From: Gonapodya sp. JEL0774
Taxonomy: Eukaryota > Monoblepharomycota > Monoblepharidomycetes > Monoblepharidales > Gonapodyaceae
Assembly (NCBI GenBank): GCA_027604505.1
Contig: JADIIX010000067.1
Location: forward strand, 53,766 to 117,765
Direction: 5' to 3'
Length of the DNA: 64,000 nucleotides
Shown here: positions 47,905 to 60,054 of the stretch, one piece after another
Layout: each line of letters begins with the position of its first letter
Numbering within the stretch: position 1 is the first letter of the stretch
Made by a program: the position numbers and the translations under genes
Notes under the pieces: model-generated
Database searches by the model: none
What the model saw: the letters and a program-made list of their open reading frames with translations, nothing else
What the model was told of the DNA's origin: nothing

Positions 47905-50264
47905 TAAGACACTCCGATAATACATGATTCGGTCATTACACATAACTGTACATACAATGAAAATTGAAATTACGGCGTATATGATACAGTATTTCATTCC
48001 TCACTGGTAACCTCCACAGTCATGGACTATTTCCCCTCCCCGCACCCACCACCTCGACTTGGTGTCTCTGGTCTTGTACTTGCTCTAGATTCCTCCTTGG
48101 ATCCATCGAGTTTTGTTGGTGTCGGCGCATTGGTGGCGAGTCGAGGGCATTGATCCTGGAAGTCACAGTGGAGTAGAACTCATCGAGCTTCTGCATCAGA
48201 CTGCAAGGTTAGAGTGTATGATGAGTAAAATGTTGGGTTACACCATTCGAAGATCCGCAATCGAAGTTGGGACAAGAACACCCACGTTTTGGTGATGTCC
48301 ACATGTTCAAGGACCGACTCAGGCCCGGCACTTCCTATTTCGCTCTGTGGTAAGCTTGCACTCAATTGCTTTCACCTCGAAAAAGTTCCAGACGAAAAAA
48401 ATCCTTGTTCCTCGTCCTCCGGATCATTTGTATACCCCGTCGAAGCCACCACACCAAGATTGTGCTTGACCTCCTCGAAAACCTTTTGATGGTCATTAAC
48501 CCGCCAACCCGTGGCGAGATTAACCTCTTCTTCTTTGCTATCGGAGCGAGACGTGGAAGAAACGGGATTGGGACCGTCGAATGGGTTGACGTTCCGACAG
48601 ATTTTCTGCATCTTCCACGCGCTAAAGATAAACGGGTGTCCGAAAGGTCGTCTTGTCCAAGAAGTGCGTCCAAGACTTCAAGCACTTCAGAGGCGAGATC
48701 TGATTGGAGGAGGTCGAGGATTGGAGTGAGCAGGCCGTCTCGACCATGATCAGATCCACACACTGTGAAAGGTCGATCCGCAGGATCAAGAGTTTCAGAA
48801 TCTGCAATGAATTGCGCCGGTAGATCTCCTTACTATTGCCAAGAAGTCCTAGGACAAATCGCAATGTTGGTAACTCGAATGCCGGGAAGTAGCTCTCCTC
48901 GATGCCTTTGATGATGAAGGCAAGGTATTCCGACTTCGTGCGGAACTTTGTCCGCATGACTTCTTGCCTATGGCATCAAAACCTATCTCACGAGCGAGTG
49001 CAGCCAGATTTCCTTCGATGTTCCAAGAGGCTTCCTCCTTCAGCACCTCCTGCTCAGGGCTCGCGTCATAGTGGTTAAGCATTCGAGGGAGGTTGGCGAG
49101 CAAACCGAACACAAATCGCCCACTGGATGCATCTACGATTGTGTGATCAAGTCGGAGAAGGTAGTTCAAGAGCGTCAGCGAAACTGGCTCGGTGATAGAG
49201 GAACTCAAACCCCTGAGTAGGAGAGGTTGAAGCCATGGGAAACCTCCCTGCCAGTCACGACAAATGGTGTCACTCAGCATATCCATGGTCTGCACATCTT
49301 TAAGGTCCATTTTCCGCAGAATCTTCTCCAATGTTTCCGCTGCGCGTAAAAACTCCCATTCGGGTGGGCTCTCAAGGGTTGCAACACAAGCCCAAAAATA
49401 TAATGGAAATGGCAGAATTTCATCTCGCTGGAGCGGCTGTACCATTGCTCTAAGAGTGTTAAGAGCTTCTAGAGCAAAGCCTTGCGCCTCATCCGACCGT
49501 GCGCCAATTGTTTTACACAATCGCCCGAGGAAGTCACCTAGCATGTCTAATGTCACCGCTGGCATAAGTGCTCGGAAAACTTCAAGTGAGCGGCAAGCAA
49601 TGTGGCGGATTGAAGACGTTGTGCTCCACAGCAGAGCCACCTCCCCCCATTTTTAACCAAAATCCTCGTCGACAGCAACCAGCACCGACTCCACCAAATT
49701 TACGAATTCCGTTAATTCCGCATTGCTAGGAACCGACTCCGTGGTCGTGTTTGGTGTGAGATCTTCGTTAGCCCACAACCGTTGTCCTCGAGAATCTTCC
49801 AGACGTTTCGACAGGATCGAAGCTCCTGCGACGGAACTGGGAACTGATGTTTGAAACAAACGAAAAGAAAACGTTTTCATATCTTCGCTGATGACAGTCA
49901 CCGGTGCATCGAAATCGTCACTCCTCCCGAGCAAGAAGACAAACTCAGGCGTGTACTCTGATTCAAATGAGAGTAATGATTCCGTGCCGACACGCGCGAC
50001 CATCTCCTCTACGCTATTCCACTGAAAGCCGGGCCCTGACATTGGGGGCGCCTGAGATCGCGAGATTTCTGTATCGTCGTTTCGGTCGTTGATCCACCAC
50101 ACAGCGTCGCCTCCGACTTCTTCAATTTTTGATATTCGGATGAGCGCTGCTGAACTTGCCTTTCGTATTCCTCACCAGCATGTAGAAGGTACTTCGAAAG
50201 CAAGTCCACCACGAATTCAGTTGTCAAGGAAGTGGGGCAACATCGTGGAATGCACGAAATGATT
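47905..50264 (-). pseudogene. Partial, internally deleted copy of the Furry gene
   Basis: Reverse-oriented copy of two pieces of the Furry gene: about 7391-7749 and about 11524-13537, fused near 49905-49910 so that GRSDDFD runs straight into APVTVISEDMK. Furry bases 7750-11523 are missing. The last Furry intron and about 125 bp of 3' flank are included, so this is a DNA duplication, not a retrocopy. Lesions: a TAA replacing CAA at 49653-49655, a net 10-base deletion near 48955, a one-base deletion near 48630, and further changes near the 3' end. Upstream of the Furry homology the sequence switches at once to repeat family R (50265-50888). Identity to the intact gene is still high, so the copy is fairly young. 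Confidence 0.93.
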
Positions 50265-50888
50265 GCTTTGGCGGAGAGCCTGTCGAAAATTCTGTGAACG
50301 TTTGCCGTCCAGGTCGGGAGAGACCCTGGACGTTGCCCGGGGACCACCACGAGGAGGTGTTCTACCAGAAGATGTGGGGAATAGAGCGTTGTTGAAAATT
50401 TGAGAACTCTAGAGAACGATGAGGGAAAGTCGAGCAGACCAAGAACCTCACCACAATACAGTCCCCTATAAACTGTGACCCGTCTGCGGAGACGCAATCC
50501 CAAAGTGACAGTTCCAGGCCGGGAATCAAAGAGATAGCGGTCGTCGTCTTCTGTGCGGGTGCTTCTCCAATTCGATTCTAGTTGATGTCCGGGAACTACC
50601 CGCCTTTCATCCCTGCGCTCGAGTGAATAGCATCCTAGTTACAGGTGGGTACAAGCCACCACCTGGTTCCGAGGTTGCCACCACCAGCTCCACACGGTAC
50701 CGTCCCTTTCCTTGCTGACCGAACGCCATGCCAAAGTAGGCCCACCAGAGTGCTTCGCGGACCCGGATAAAGCAGGGACTGGCGCATAGGAGTCCTGGTA
50801 GCAAGGAAAGGCAGTTGCAATGAGAAAATGATTCGGCTCTGCAAGGTCCGAGCGCAAGCATACACGGGCGGGGGGTTTTGGGTGAAGT
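50265..50888 (-). repeat. Copy of repeat family R next to the Furry pseudogene
   Basis: Same orientation and about 90 percent identical to 41440-42065, with the same conserved minus-strand frames (ASPCFIRV, TSEPGGGLYPPVTR, EHLLVVVPGQRPGS). Its left edge coincides with the point where Furry homology begins, so a rearrangement used or ended at this repeat. Confidence 0.75.
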
Positions 50889-51573
50889 TTGAGTCAGTTG
50901 GATTTTGTGATGTCCACATCACCCACTTCACCACCACCAACATCCAAACAACTTTTGCAAGGATGATTCTGACAAGATTCTCGAAGTACATACGTAGATC
51001 TTATCTAATTGTGTAGTTGGTGATGCGTACAAGATAACTGGTTCTCTTTCGAGCGTTCAACGACATACGCCATTTCGGTTTCGCGTAAATGAATTCACTT
51101 CTTTCTCCTCCTCTACGTTGTTTCATCGAGTGGGACCCGCATCTCAGGTGGTGGCGACCAATCGCAAATCAAGGTGTTATGTCACATTTGACGGTTGTCC
51201 CGGTGACTTAACCGAAGCAAGACGTGAATTTGGTCTAAGCTGACACTCCCAGCTGAGAAGCTTGATGTTGCTTTGGACGAATGACGACTGGTTTGATGTG
51301 GCATGTGTTTGCTGTTCCCACCATGCAAATGCAATTCAATGGCACTGTAGTCTAATCGTCGCTCGTGCAATCTGAAGATTGGAGTAAAATAGGCGGCTTC
51401 ATTGAGGCGGATCGACTCAAATCAATCTTCGTGCCGTGTTTGATACCTGCAGAGTTGCATGGGTTGCAGGAACCGCCCCTCCGCCGGCCCGTGGCTCATC
51501 CTTTCAAGAGCCACTTTTTCTACCTTTCAGGGCCTTTCTCAGGTCCACGGGAAACCATCCGTGTGTGGAGACC
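50889..51573. other. Intergenic region, no gene seen
   Basis: About 685 bp 5' of the permease gene, with no supportable gene, repeat or RNA. Confidence 0.5.
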
Positions 51574-53853
51574 ATGAGCACAGGATTCACAAATCTCGAG
51601 AAGGATGCGGCAGAGGTGAAGAGGGTACAGGTGGGTCCGTGATGGGTGAATGAAGTGACTCGGTGTCACTTCCTGACATCCTTCCTTCTCTAGTTTGAGG
51701 AGGAGCCCTTGGAGGAAACAAAGTAGGACCTAGTGCATTGACTTCTTGGGAATTTGTTTCTGATGAGCTCCTGTGGAAATCGCCGTCACAGCAAGCTGGG
51801 GCTGGAGATTCGCGGAATCGAACGAGTCCTCCCACAAGACCGACATCACACCCGAATATGGGAAAACTTCACCATGTGGTGCTCGGGAAACATGTGTATG
51901 AGTACTTTGACGACCGGCGCGTGAGTGAAGATTGAGCGGAAGCGCTTGTCTTCTTCGGCTCGAGCAGACGGATGCATTTCCACGAACACAGACTTGGCAT
52001 TACAATCTACGAGGTTTCACTCATGGAAGGAGTGATGGTCGTGGTCTTAACGAACGCAATATGCTGCTCTATCACGGCATGGATTTCGACTTTTGGGCCT
52101 CGACTAGGAATGCGCCAATTTATCGTAACCCGATACTCGTTCGGGTGGTGTGAGTTCGGGGGCTGCCCAATCCGGTACCGTCCCCCCAGAAGGTCACACA
52201 CTGTTTTCTCTACGTAGACCCGACTAAGCTCGTTGCCCTGCTTAATGCCATCGCGGCGACTGGGTGGTCCACGGTTAATGCTATAGCAGCAGGGCTCCTT
52301 CTTGAATCAATTTCCGGCGGAAAGCTCCCTAGCTGGGCCGGTATCATCATCATCTCTTTCTTGACGATCGTTATTGGGTTAGCTGCGGAATGTGTTCATG
52401 CCTCTTCCCATCGCCCTGCTTGACACCCTTGTTCGTTCCTCAGGGTTGTGGGATACAAATGGGTCCACCACGTGCGTTGTCGCTGGTTTAAATAAAAAGA
52501 GTCTCTCTTAATCAGATCAATTGTTTCTTAGTACGAGCGATTCGCTTTCCTTCCTCTGATGATTGTGTTCCTCATCCTCCTCTGGAAAGCGAGCCCTGAC
52601 ATCACCAACGTACCCAACTTGAACGAGGACCGGCTGGCTTATGCTGGCTCTATCTTATCCTATATTGCAGCGATCATTGGATTCGCGGCGGGTTGGTTCT
52701 CATTCGTGGCGGACTACAACTGCAACATGGTATGAAGCAAACTCAGAACTCCATGAACCTCCCCGGCTCGCTCAGAAAACCTTGCATTTGACTCATGCAG
52801 CCCGAAGACACCAACCTCTACAAGGTCTTCTTCTACACCTTCTCCGGCCTCTACTTCCCCATGGTCCTCCTCGAAATCATTGGTTTACTTGTGGCCTCCA
52901 CCATCTCCTCGTCGCAGCTGTACGCAGAAGCGTTTGCCACAGCAGACACACCAGGTGTAGTGACGGAGATTCTCAAGCCGCTCGGTGGCTTCGGAACGTT
53001 TTGTGTGGTACTGTTGGCGTTGAGTAGTATCGCGACCAACATTCCGAATGATTACAGGTGAGTTTGGAAGCATTTGGTAGCCTGTGTACTCGAAAATGGT
53101 CACTTTTGTCCGCTGTAGTTGATCGAGTATTCCTTTATGCTCCTGTAGTCTCGGCCTTTGCATGCAGGTTTTGGGGCCGTCATCGTTTGCGCGAGTGAAG
53201 CGCTATTGGTGGACCTTGGGAGGCTCCATTGTCTGTACGTAAGATTTGACTTCCGATTGCCATTGAAATGATATTGAAATGATTCCCACTCCTTGCCCTT
53301 ACGGGACCTGTGTAACGTGACAGATGTCCTGCTCGCTTGTTTTGGTGCGAAGAGCTTTTCATCATCTCTGTCCAACTTCCTTCTGGTCATGGGTTATTGG
53401 GGCTCCATCTATGCGACCATAGTCCTCACCGAGGACCTTTTGGTGAGTTTGTGAAGAGTATTATCCTGATGCCTAACGGGGTTTGTCAATCACATCGCCT
53501 CCATCACACCGCAAGTTCCGCCGCATGAGATACGATGTGGACGCGTGGAACTCGCCCGAGAAGCTCCCTCACGGAATCGCTGCAGCTTGCGCATTTGTAG
53601 CTGGCGCGGTCGGTGCGGTGATGGGGATGGCGCAGGTGTGGTTCATTGGACCCATCGCCGCAAAGGTAAGAGCAATTGAGCGAATGCCGTATTAGTCCTC
53701 GACAGAAGCTTTAATGGTACGTATCTTTCCCTGCGCCAGTTTGGTCCGTTCGGAGGCGACTTGGGGTGCGAACTCGGTGTCGTTCTTGCATTCACCGTGT
53801 ACGTCATTGCCCGGCCTTTAGAGGCCAAGTACACACGGAGTTTTAGCCACTGA
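51574..53853 (+). CDS. NCS1-family purine-cytosine permease
   Basis: Plasma-membrane nucleobase or vitamin symporter of the fungal Fcy2/Tpn1 group. About a dozen exons are visible. The ATG at 51574 starts a short hydrophilic N-terminus (MSTGFTNLEKDAAEVKRVQ). After small exons comes NKLGLEIRGIERVLPQDR, the group's pre-TM1 signature, then STFGPRLGMRQFIVTRYSFG, ATGWSTVNAIAAGLLLESIS, ASPDITNVPNL, GFAAGWFSFVADYNC and, near the end, YDVDAWNSPEKLPHGIAAA and FGGDLGCELGVVLAFTVYV. Many hydrophobic segments fit 12 membrane helices. The stop is at 53851-53853. Exons between 53058 and 53230 are the least certain. Substrate cannot be told from sequence alone. Confidence 0.88.
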
Positions 53854-54104
53854 TTGCACCATAATGTTGTTCATTGGATTAATGGTCGTACTGGTCGCAA
53901 AGAGCCTCGTGAATATAGTCTGTCGGTCAAATCGTCAGAGAGCATTGCGAAAGTTCTTCCAGTACAAGTGAGAAATGTCGCATAGACATGTCTCCGGTGT
54001 CAGAGACGAGTGTCCGCTCTGTGTATTATTCAGTTGAGGTGCCGCACTGTCGCATCAAAGGGTTCTGCCGATAGCACACAATCTATTTCACGGTGGATCA
54101 TACC

Positions 54105-55467
54105 ATGAATTCCAGCGATGCCGAGCTAGAACAACGAGATGAAGCAAGCAATAGTGACAGTGATGCGTACCATGGCCCAGCGCGACCGCCACCTTCTCCT
54201 CCCAAGCCAGCAAAGGCGGGGGAGTCCTTGGATGCAAGCGACGTGGAACGGCGCTCCAAACGGCCCACCGATCGCCGGAGTAAGGAGAACACTGATAAAT
54301 ATCGAGACACACGATCCAAGAAAAAGAAACGACGGCGTTCCCATTCTGACAGCAGGTCCGAATCTGAGGAGAGCTCCGCCAGCTCCGGAAAGGAGAGGAG
54401 CCGTAAGAAGCGTCGCAAAGAGAAATCTCGGAGAAAAGATGGACATGGTCGTGGCAAACCCTCTAAAAAGCATCGACGGGAGTCATCTGCGAAAGCAGAG
54501 GAAGCCCGACACGCAACGGCTGTTCGTACGACAGAGGATGATGCTTCACATTCGAATACAAAACTAGCACCAACTGCATCGTTGGACACCCAAGCTCGTC
54601 GCGTACTGGGACCAGCCCCACCACCTCCCGAGCTTCTCCTCGAAATGGCTCGACGGTCGGCCCTCAGTGGTCCGGATATCGGTCCTGCTATAGGACCATC
54701 TGTTGGACCCTCTGCTGGCCTGTCGAACCCTGACGAGGAACGAGCAGAGCTAGAAGAGAAGATTAGGGAACTGGAAAGGAGGGCTAGAGGATCTCGGGAC
54801 GATGGAAGTGGACAGGAGACCAATGTCGAGGCGCAGGAGGACGATGGAAAGCCCAAGCGTGGCGATTGGATGCTCATACCACCGGAGCCAAAACGATTAG
54901 GAGGTGAGAGCTAGCGAATACATTCCTAGTGGATGTCTGCCTTTATCGAGCAAAACCAAACCTGTTCTAGTCAATCTTGCTCCCAACCTCTTCAAGAACC
55001 GTGGTTTCAGCCAAACTGGTGTTGCGGGGGCTGTGGACCAATCGGGTTGGACAGAGTCTCCTCAGGAGAAAGAGAAGAGATTTAGGGAAGAAGCGCAGGG
55101 GAAAACTTCAGATAAGAAGAAAGCAAGTCTCCACCATTTATGCTGGCTCCCGGCGCACCCTCTTAACTACGTATCGCCCAATCAGAAATCTTCCACTGAT
55201 ACGCCCGAGTACACGCCCCGAGATTTGGAGCAGTTAGCTCTCTCCTCTTCCCTCAACGCCCGCCGAGGGCCTTCTCTCATGGACGCCCACCAGGCTCAAA
55301 GAGCTGCCACTGGAGAAAAGCTCACCGATGCTCCTCGTGAATGGGACCGAGAACGGGATCTGAACGCCAGGAGGGTAGACCCGAAGAAGAGGCAGGAGAT
55401 GCTTGCAAAGGCGAAAGAGCTTGGTGATCGATTTGGTCATGGAACAGGTGGTGGAACATTTTTGTAG
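54105..55467 (+). CDS. GPALPP1: GPALPP motifs-containing protein (DUF3752)
   Basis: Two exons, 54105-54903 and 54971-55467, give 431 aa. The N-terminal half is highly charged, with KKKKRRRSHSDSRSESEESS and similar RS/K-rich runs. The motif IGPAIGPSVGPS is the GPALPP-type repeat. The C-terminal half has the DUF3752 signatures: a DWMLIPPEP segment, SGWTESPQEKEKRFREEAQG, RRGPSLMDAHQ and AKAKELGDRFGHG at the very end. The family is conserved in eukaryotes and linked to the nucleus, but its biochemical role is not established. The in-frame ATG at 54105 is preferred to an upstream GTG at 54093. Confidence 0.9.
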
Positions 55468-55712
55468 GCACAGCACAAAGTTACACAAATGTACAAAGCA
55501 ATGATAGTAAGGTACGAACATTTCAAAAATAGTGGAATACCAACAATGTAGTGTACAAAAGGTATACGAACAGTGCGACAAGCAGATAGAACTAATCCAT
55601 TAGATTGATTATCGGAGTGAAACTTGATCTGAGCGTGGTCGTAAGTGGATATCACGTTGCAACTGGGTATCGATTATCAAAGGGTGAACAAAGACTCTCT
55701 TCATTCGCGAGT

Positions 55713-57995
55713 TCACGGACTTCCCGCCTGCTCTGTCCTATCAGGGGAACCCGGGGACCCAGTCTCGTTGTCAACCTCAGAGGCCCGTTCAGCAATCACT
55801 TCAACGTGATCATCAAAGCTCACTGCTCTTGATCTCCTCTTTGACGGCGTACACCTCTTCCCCATAGAAATCGAGTGTCGTTGGGTGCTCTTGCTTTCGG
55901 TTCGGGCTATGGACGGAAACTTCTCTAACTCATCGGAGTTGGCGTCGTGCGACCATCCACCCATCTTGCCCATAAAGGACCCCATTCCATCAGTCTCCCC
56001 TTCTTCAAGCATTGCCCCCAGGGTGCCGGCCGCTGACACGAGCGTCCCAACCTCGCTCTTAGGCGTCTCAGAACCGTTAGTTGCAGCGACAGTCCCTTCG
56101 CTCGCACCTGACACTGGTCTTGATGTTTGACGCGACGGAGGAGCGGGACGGTGGCTTTTGTCTGCTGAACCCACAGTGCTGTGAATAGTTCCTGTGCTGC
56201 AAGCGCCACTATCACGGCGAGATTCGGGTCGAGTTCCGGCGCTGTTTCGGAGAATACCATGACGGAGGGAAGAGATGGAAGCGCGTGAGCTAGAAACAGA
56301 TCCAGAAGTACGGGGTCGGGCATTGGGTGGAACATGCCCCATTGGGAGATCCACAACGTTGGGTTGAATTGAGTTTATGCCCTTTAGCGGTGGGGTGGAA
56401 CCCAGGCTGGAGAGGACATCTGAGCGCAAGGTGGGATCGACCTCCAAATCTTCCCCGGTCTGCATTGATTCGGCGAGAGAGGTCACCGACCGGTCGCTGT
56501 CTGTGTCGTCGTCCGAAGCGGGAGGAGCGAGGCGGATATTTTCGTCTGCGCCATCGCTCGTCACCATATCAGACGCAGCGCTCACCGCCTGGAGGGCAGC
56601 CTCAAGCTCACCCAAGTCCAAGAGACCAGAAGGACACATGCTGGAGGCTGGAGCGACGAACCCTCGGTGAATACGGGGAAACAGAGACGCGGTTTGATTT
56701 TCAACATCGTCTTCGCTCCGAGAACGCTTTCGGGCGTGTTCTTTTGCGATTTTCTCGAGAGACGAGGACACTTCATCCGCGAGCGAGTCCAGGGGGGTGC
56801 CAGCAGTGAGACGAGACGCCATATTGGGGAGTGGCTGGAGCAGGTTCAAGTCGATATCGAGTTGCGGCTGTGACACTGGGGCAGACGGAAAGTAGATCCT
56901 CGATTCCGCCACGGAAGGGAACTCCAGCCCACCGTCCGAGGCCCCGGTGCCAGGTGAGATCTTCCGTTTCGCATTACCGTCAGAGCGGAGAATCGTCAAG
57001 CTTGACATACTCCCAGCTCGGCTTCCGTCAGCCGGACAGGTCATGGACTGCTCCGAAGGTATGTACGACAAGGAGACGGTTGAGGTGTTTGGGGATGACT
57101 TCTTGCCAAACTTAGAGGCGACAGCTCGAACCATGTTGCCGAAACCAGAAAAAGCGGATACGGATGGGCTATTTGGCGATGTTGGCGACGACCCACTACC
57201 GCCGACAACGCTGGATTTGAATGCAAAAAAACCGCGGGGTTTGGTCTCCAATGTCGCCGTGGCACACCCAGCCAACGGCCGGTCCTGGCTTGTCGGTGAT
57301 GCCATCTGAACTGAATTCACGCTGATGTTTATGGATGATGTCTCTAAACGCGAGTCAGGGTCAACAGCTGCAATGACCAAGCCATCGAGGGGACCCAACC
57401 CAGTATCGTGGAAGTCTGCCACACTACTGCTTTCACTGGCCTTCGCATAGCTAGCCGTACGACTTTGCATGTATTTGCTAGAGTGGGCGGGGTCGATGAA
57501 GAGTGTGGAGCTTTCATCTGAGGGGGCAGAAGCTTGGAATTGTTGGAGCTGGTCGTTCCACCTGTCCCAAGTTTCGTTTGCGCGATTGACTTGTGCGCGT
57601 TTGTATTTCTTCGAATGCCGAAGCATGACAAACATGCGACGGAGGCGCTCGGCTTCGAGCTCGGGGGCAACGTCAGAAACTCTCCTAAGTATCACAATGC
57701 ATTGAGGAAGACCGAACGAGAACACACGTGAAGATTGTGCCGCTTACCTGACAGAGAGCATATCACGGATAATTGGGTCATTCATACCCCGATCGTCTTC
57801 AGCCCCTTGTTGTGGGTTGCGCTCCCGCAAGGTTCCAAATGCGGCAAATCCGCCCATTCCACCCCTCGGTCCGGCATCCAAGGCTGCCATTGAGCTGATG
57901 CTGTTAATCTTCGCATTGTGTGTTGCCAACTTCTCAAAGTCGCAGTTGTCTGAACCCGTCGAGGTTGGCGAAGCTTCAAGAAGTTTGGTACTCAT
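55713..57995 (-). CDS. Ser-rich protein of unknown function
   Basis: Two exons, 57995-57748 and 57684-55713, joined by a 63-bp GTAAGC-TAG intron, give 739 aa. The N-terminal 130 residues look ordered and helical (NDPIIRDMLSVRRVSDVAPE and LRRMFVMLRHSKKYKRAQ). The rest is low-complexity, rich in Ser, Pro and acidic residues, with a basic patch KEHARKRSRSEDD and near the end SKRRSRAVSFDDHVEV. No known domain is recognised. The long intact frame and good splice sites support a real gene, and the composition suggests a regulatory or scaffold role. Confidence 0.8.
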
Positions 57996-58567
57996 CCCGG
58001 GAAAGGAAGAAGTCACAGATTCCAGTGCCCGTCACAGTAGGCGTGCAAATTAATTCCGTGCGCTTTGTCAGAATCTTGCTGGGATTCGATTGAGCCACGT
58101 AGTCCGTGAGTGAAGAAGAAGGGAATGGGGCGGAAGCACGTGACGCTCCTTCACCGAGTGCTCTTTCTCAAGGGTCCACAAGCCAAAATGGATGTTCTTC
58201 CTTGAGATGATAGCTCGGCAGCATTTCTCGAATGAATATGATGGATACCTTAGAATCAGAGGTTTCAGAATGCAGTATGCATAATGATGAAGTGAAGCTG
58301 TGAAGTTGCGAGGACGTGTTATGATGTGGAGATGAGAAGGCCACACCTGGCGGAAAAGAAGAGCAAGGTTGAACACAAGTGTGTGAACCCATATGCGAAT
58401 CTAAACATGAAGCTGAAGAAAGCTAGAGGATTCTGTTTCCTGCCGTGCGTCCGCAAGTAGCATCCCATATTTGTCTTCTGGGTTATTGTCTTTTACAAAT
58501 GAGCAATTAAGAGATTCATTCACTTCATCTTATGAGAAAGCGAAGAGCTGAAGAAGGCAGTCTCTCT
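57996..58567. other. Intergenic region, no gene seen
   Basis: 572 bp between the start of the Ser-rich gene and the end of the P450 remnant. I looked here for the missing haem-binding exon of the P450 on both strands and did not find it. Confidence 0.5.
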
Positions 58568-60054
58568 TCACCATGTCACTGGGAGTGTGAGAATTCCGAC
58601 ATCCTTGTCCAGGGGTGTCAACTTCACATCATCAAGAGGAATAGAAAGTTTGATGTCAGGCATGGTTCTCAGAAGAGATTTTGTTCAAATGACAGCACTT
58701 CACGTCGAAAGCGTCTGGTTCCTTGAACACACATCTGTCCCTGTTTGCTGACTGGTAGGCCATGACACCTTCTCCCTTTGAAATCTTGACTCCACCAACT
58801 ATAAGATCTTCTTTAGCCAGTCGGCGTGTAGCGTAGGCTGACGCGGTGTGGCAGCGAAGAAGCTCACCGACGAACGTCGAAATGTGCGAGGAGTTGCGCA
58901 GCAGCTCAGAGCGTAGATAGGGTCTGCGGGATAGCTTGAATACACCCTAGAGCACAGGAATAAGTTGCGATTCTTATCTTGTAGTTTTGACGTGCTCCAG
59001 CAGACCATTCAACTCGCCAAGTTGATCATACTTGCCACAGTGGCGTTGCCTGCAACAAACAACAGGAACGTCACCTGCACCACATCTTCCTTTTCCATCT
59101 CGGCATCTTTCATGTGATTGAGAACCAACTGGCCCACGATATCGTCCCCTGGGGACCGTATCTTGTGTTCCACCAGCTTTCGCACGTGATCTTGGACGTC
59201 CTGGGCAGCCTCAGCTGCCTCACGTGAAAGTTGCGCTTCCACTTGCTCGAACAGCAGTGCGCTCGATGAGCGAGTCGGCATCTTTGGCGGCCATACCAAG
59301 CATTATGTCAGAGATGATCTGCCATACGGAACGATTCAACCGCAGTGTCAGCACGTGTGGCATCCATCCACTGCAGTACTTGCCTTGTATGGCACCTTGA
59401 TAGAGAATCCGTTATGCAAGTCTAATCCTTTCTCGGTTTGTGAGAATTCTGCCGCATAGCTATCGGTTATATCACGGATCCAAGGCCTTATCTTCTCTTA
59501 TCTTCTCGACACGCTGGGGCGTGAACCAGCCCTCTACCATCGCTCTCTGCTTGCTGTGCGCTGGTGGATCCATGTCCATAAACGTTGGGTTTCTCGAGCG
59601 AGTGGCGAGCCGTCCGCCAGGGTTGAGTTCTGGGAAGCTCTCTTCGGAGCGAATCTGGATCAAGCAATGGTGAGTTCCACTAGATCGAGATCGCAAAAGT
59701 TGAGGATGCAAACCTTGCTGAAAAGATCGTTTCCGAGAACATTTTCGACCTAGACAAAGAATCGAAACGACCTCGTGGGAACGGGCAACCCCGCAAAACC
59801 GATCATTCAACTCACTCACGTCTCGGAATGTCGTAGCCAGCCACACTTTGCTTCCATCCCAGAACTCAACTTGCGTGAGAGGGCTCTCCCTCAATTTGGC
59901 ATACTCGGATGGAGGCTCTACGCCGAGCCGGCTGAAAGGGAACTTTGTCGGGGACGCACTGCCGGACGCAAAGCGTGCAGTTCGGAAGCAAAGAACGGTT
60001 TGGTAATCGTGGCGAGTACAAAGTGTGCCGAGTGAGCATTGTGGACGAGAGCAT
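58568..60054 (-). pseudogene. P450nor-like (CYP55) nitric oxide reductase gene, apparently inactivated
   Basis: Closest to the fungal nitric oxide reductase P450nor, a bacterial-type soluble P450 used in denitrification. Recognised blocks on the minus strand: FPFSRLGVEPPSEYAKLRES; SFPELNPGG; PTFMDMDPPAHSKQRAMVEG; VQVTFLLFVAGNATVASMIN (helix I); HTASAYATRRLAKEDL; YQSANRDRCVFKEPDAF; and the C-terminus LTPLDKDVGILTLPV. Defects: a 10-bp tandem duplication at 59487-59506 shifts the frame after FTPQRVEK; about 45 residues that should carry the haem-ligand Cys loop are missing between 58662 and 58690; the only nearby ATGs (60054, 60039) are out of frame with the body. One likely GC-AG intron (GCAAGT) follows VPYK. 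Without the Cys loop the product could not bind haem normally. Confidence 0.8.

Noticed and set aside
54105-54900. Minus-strand open frames opposite the charged half of the GPALPP1 gene
   Set aside because: The plus strand gives the conserved family motifs; the opposite frames are shadows of low-complexity codons.
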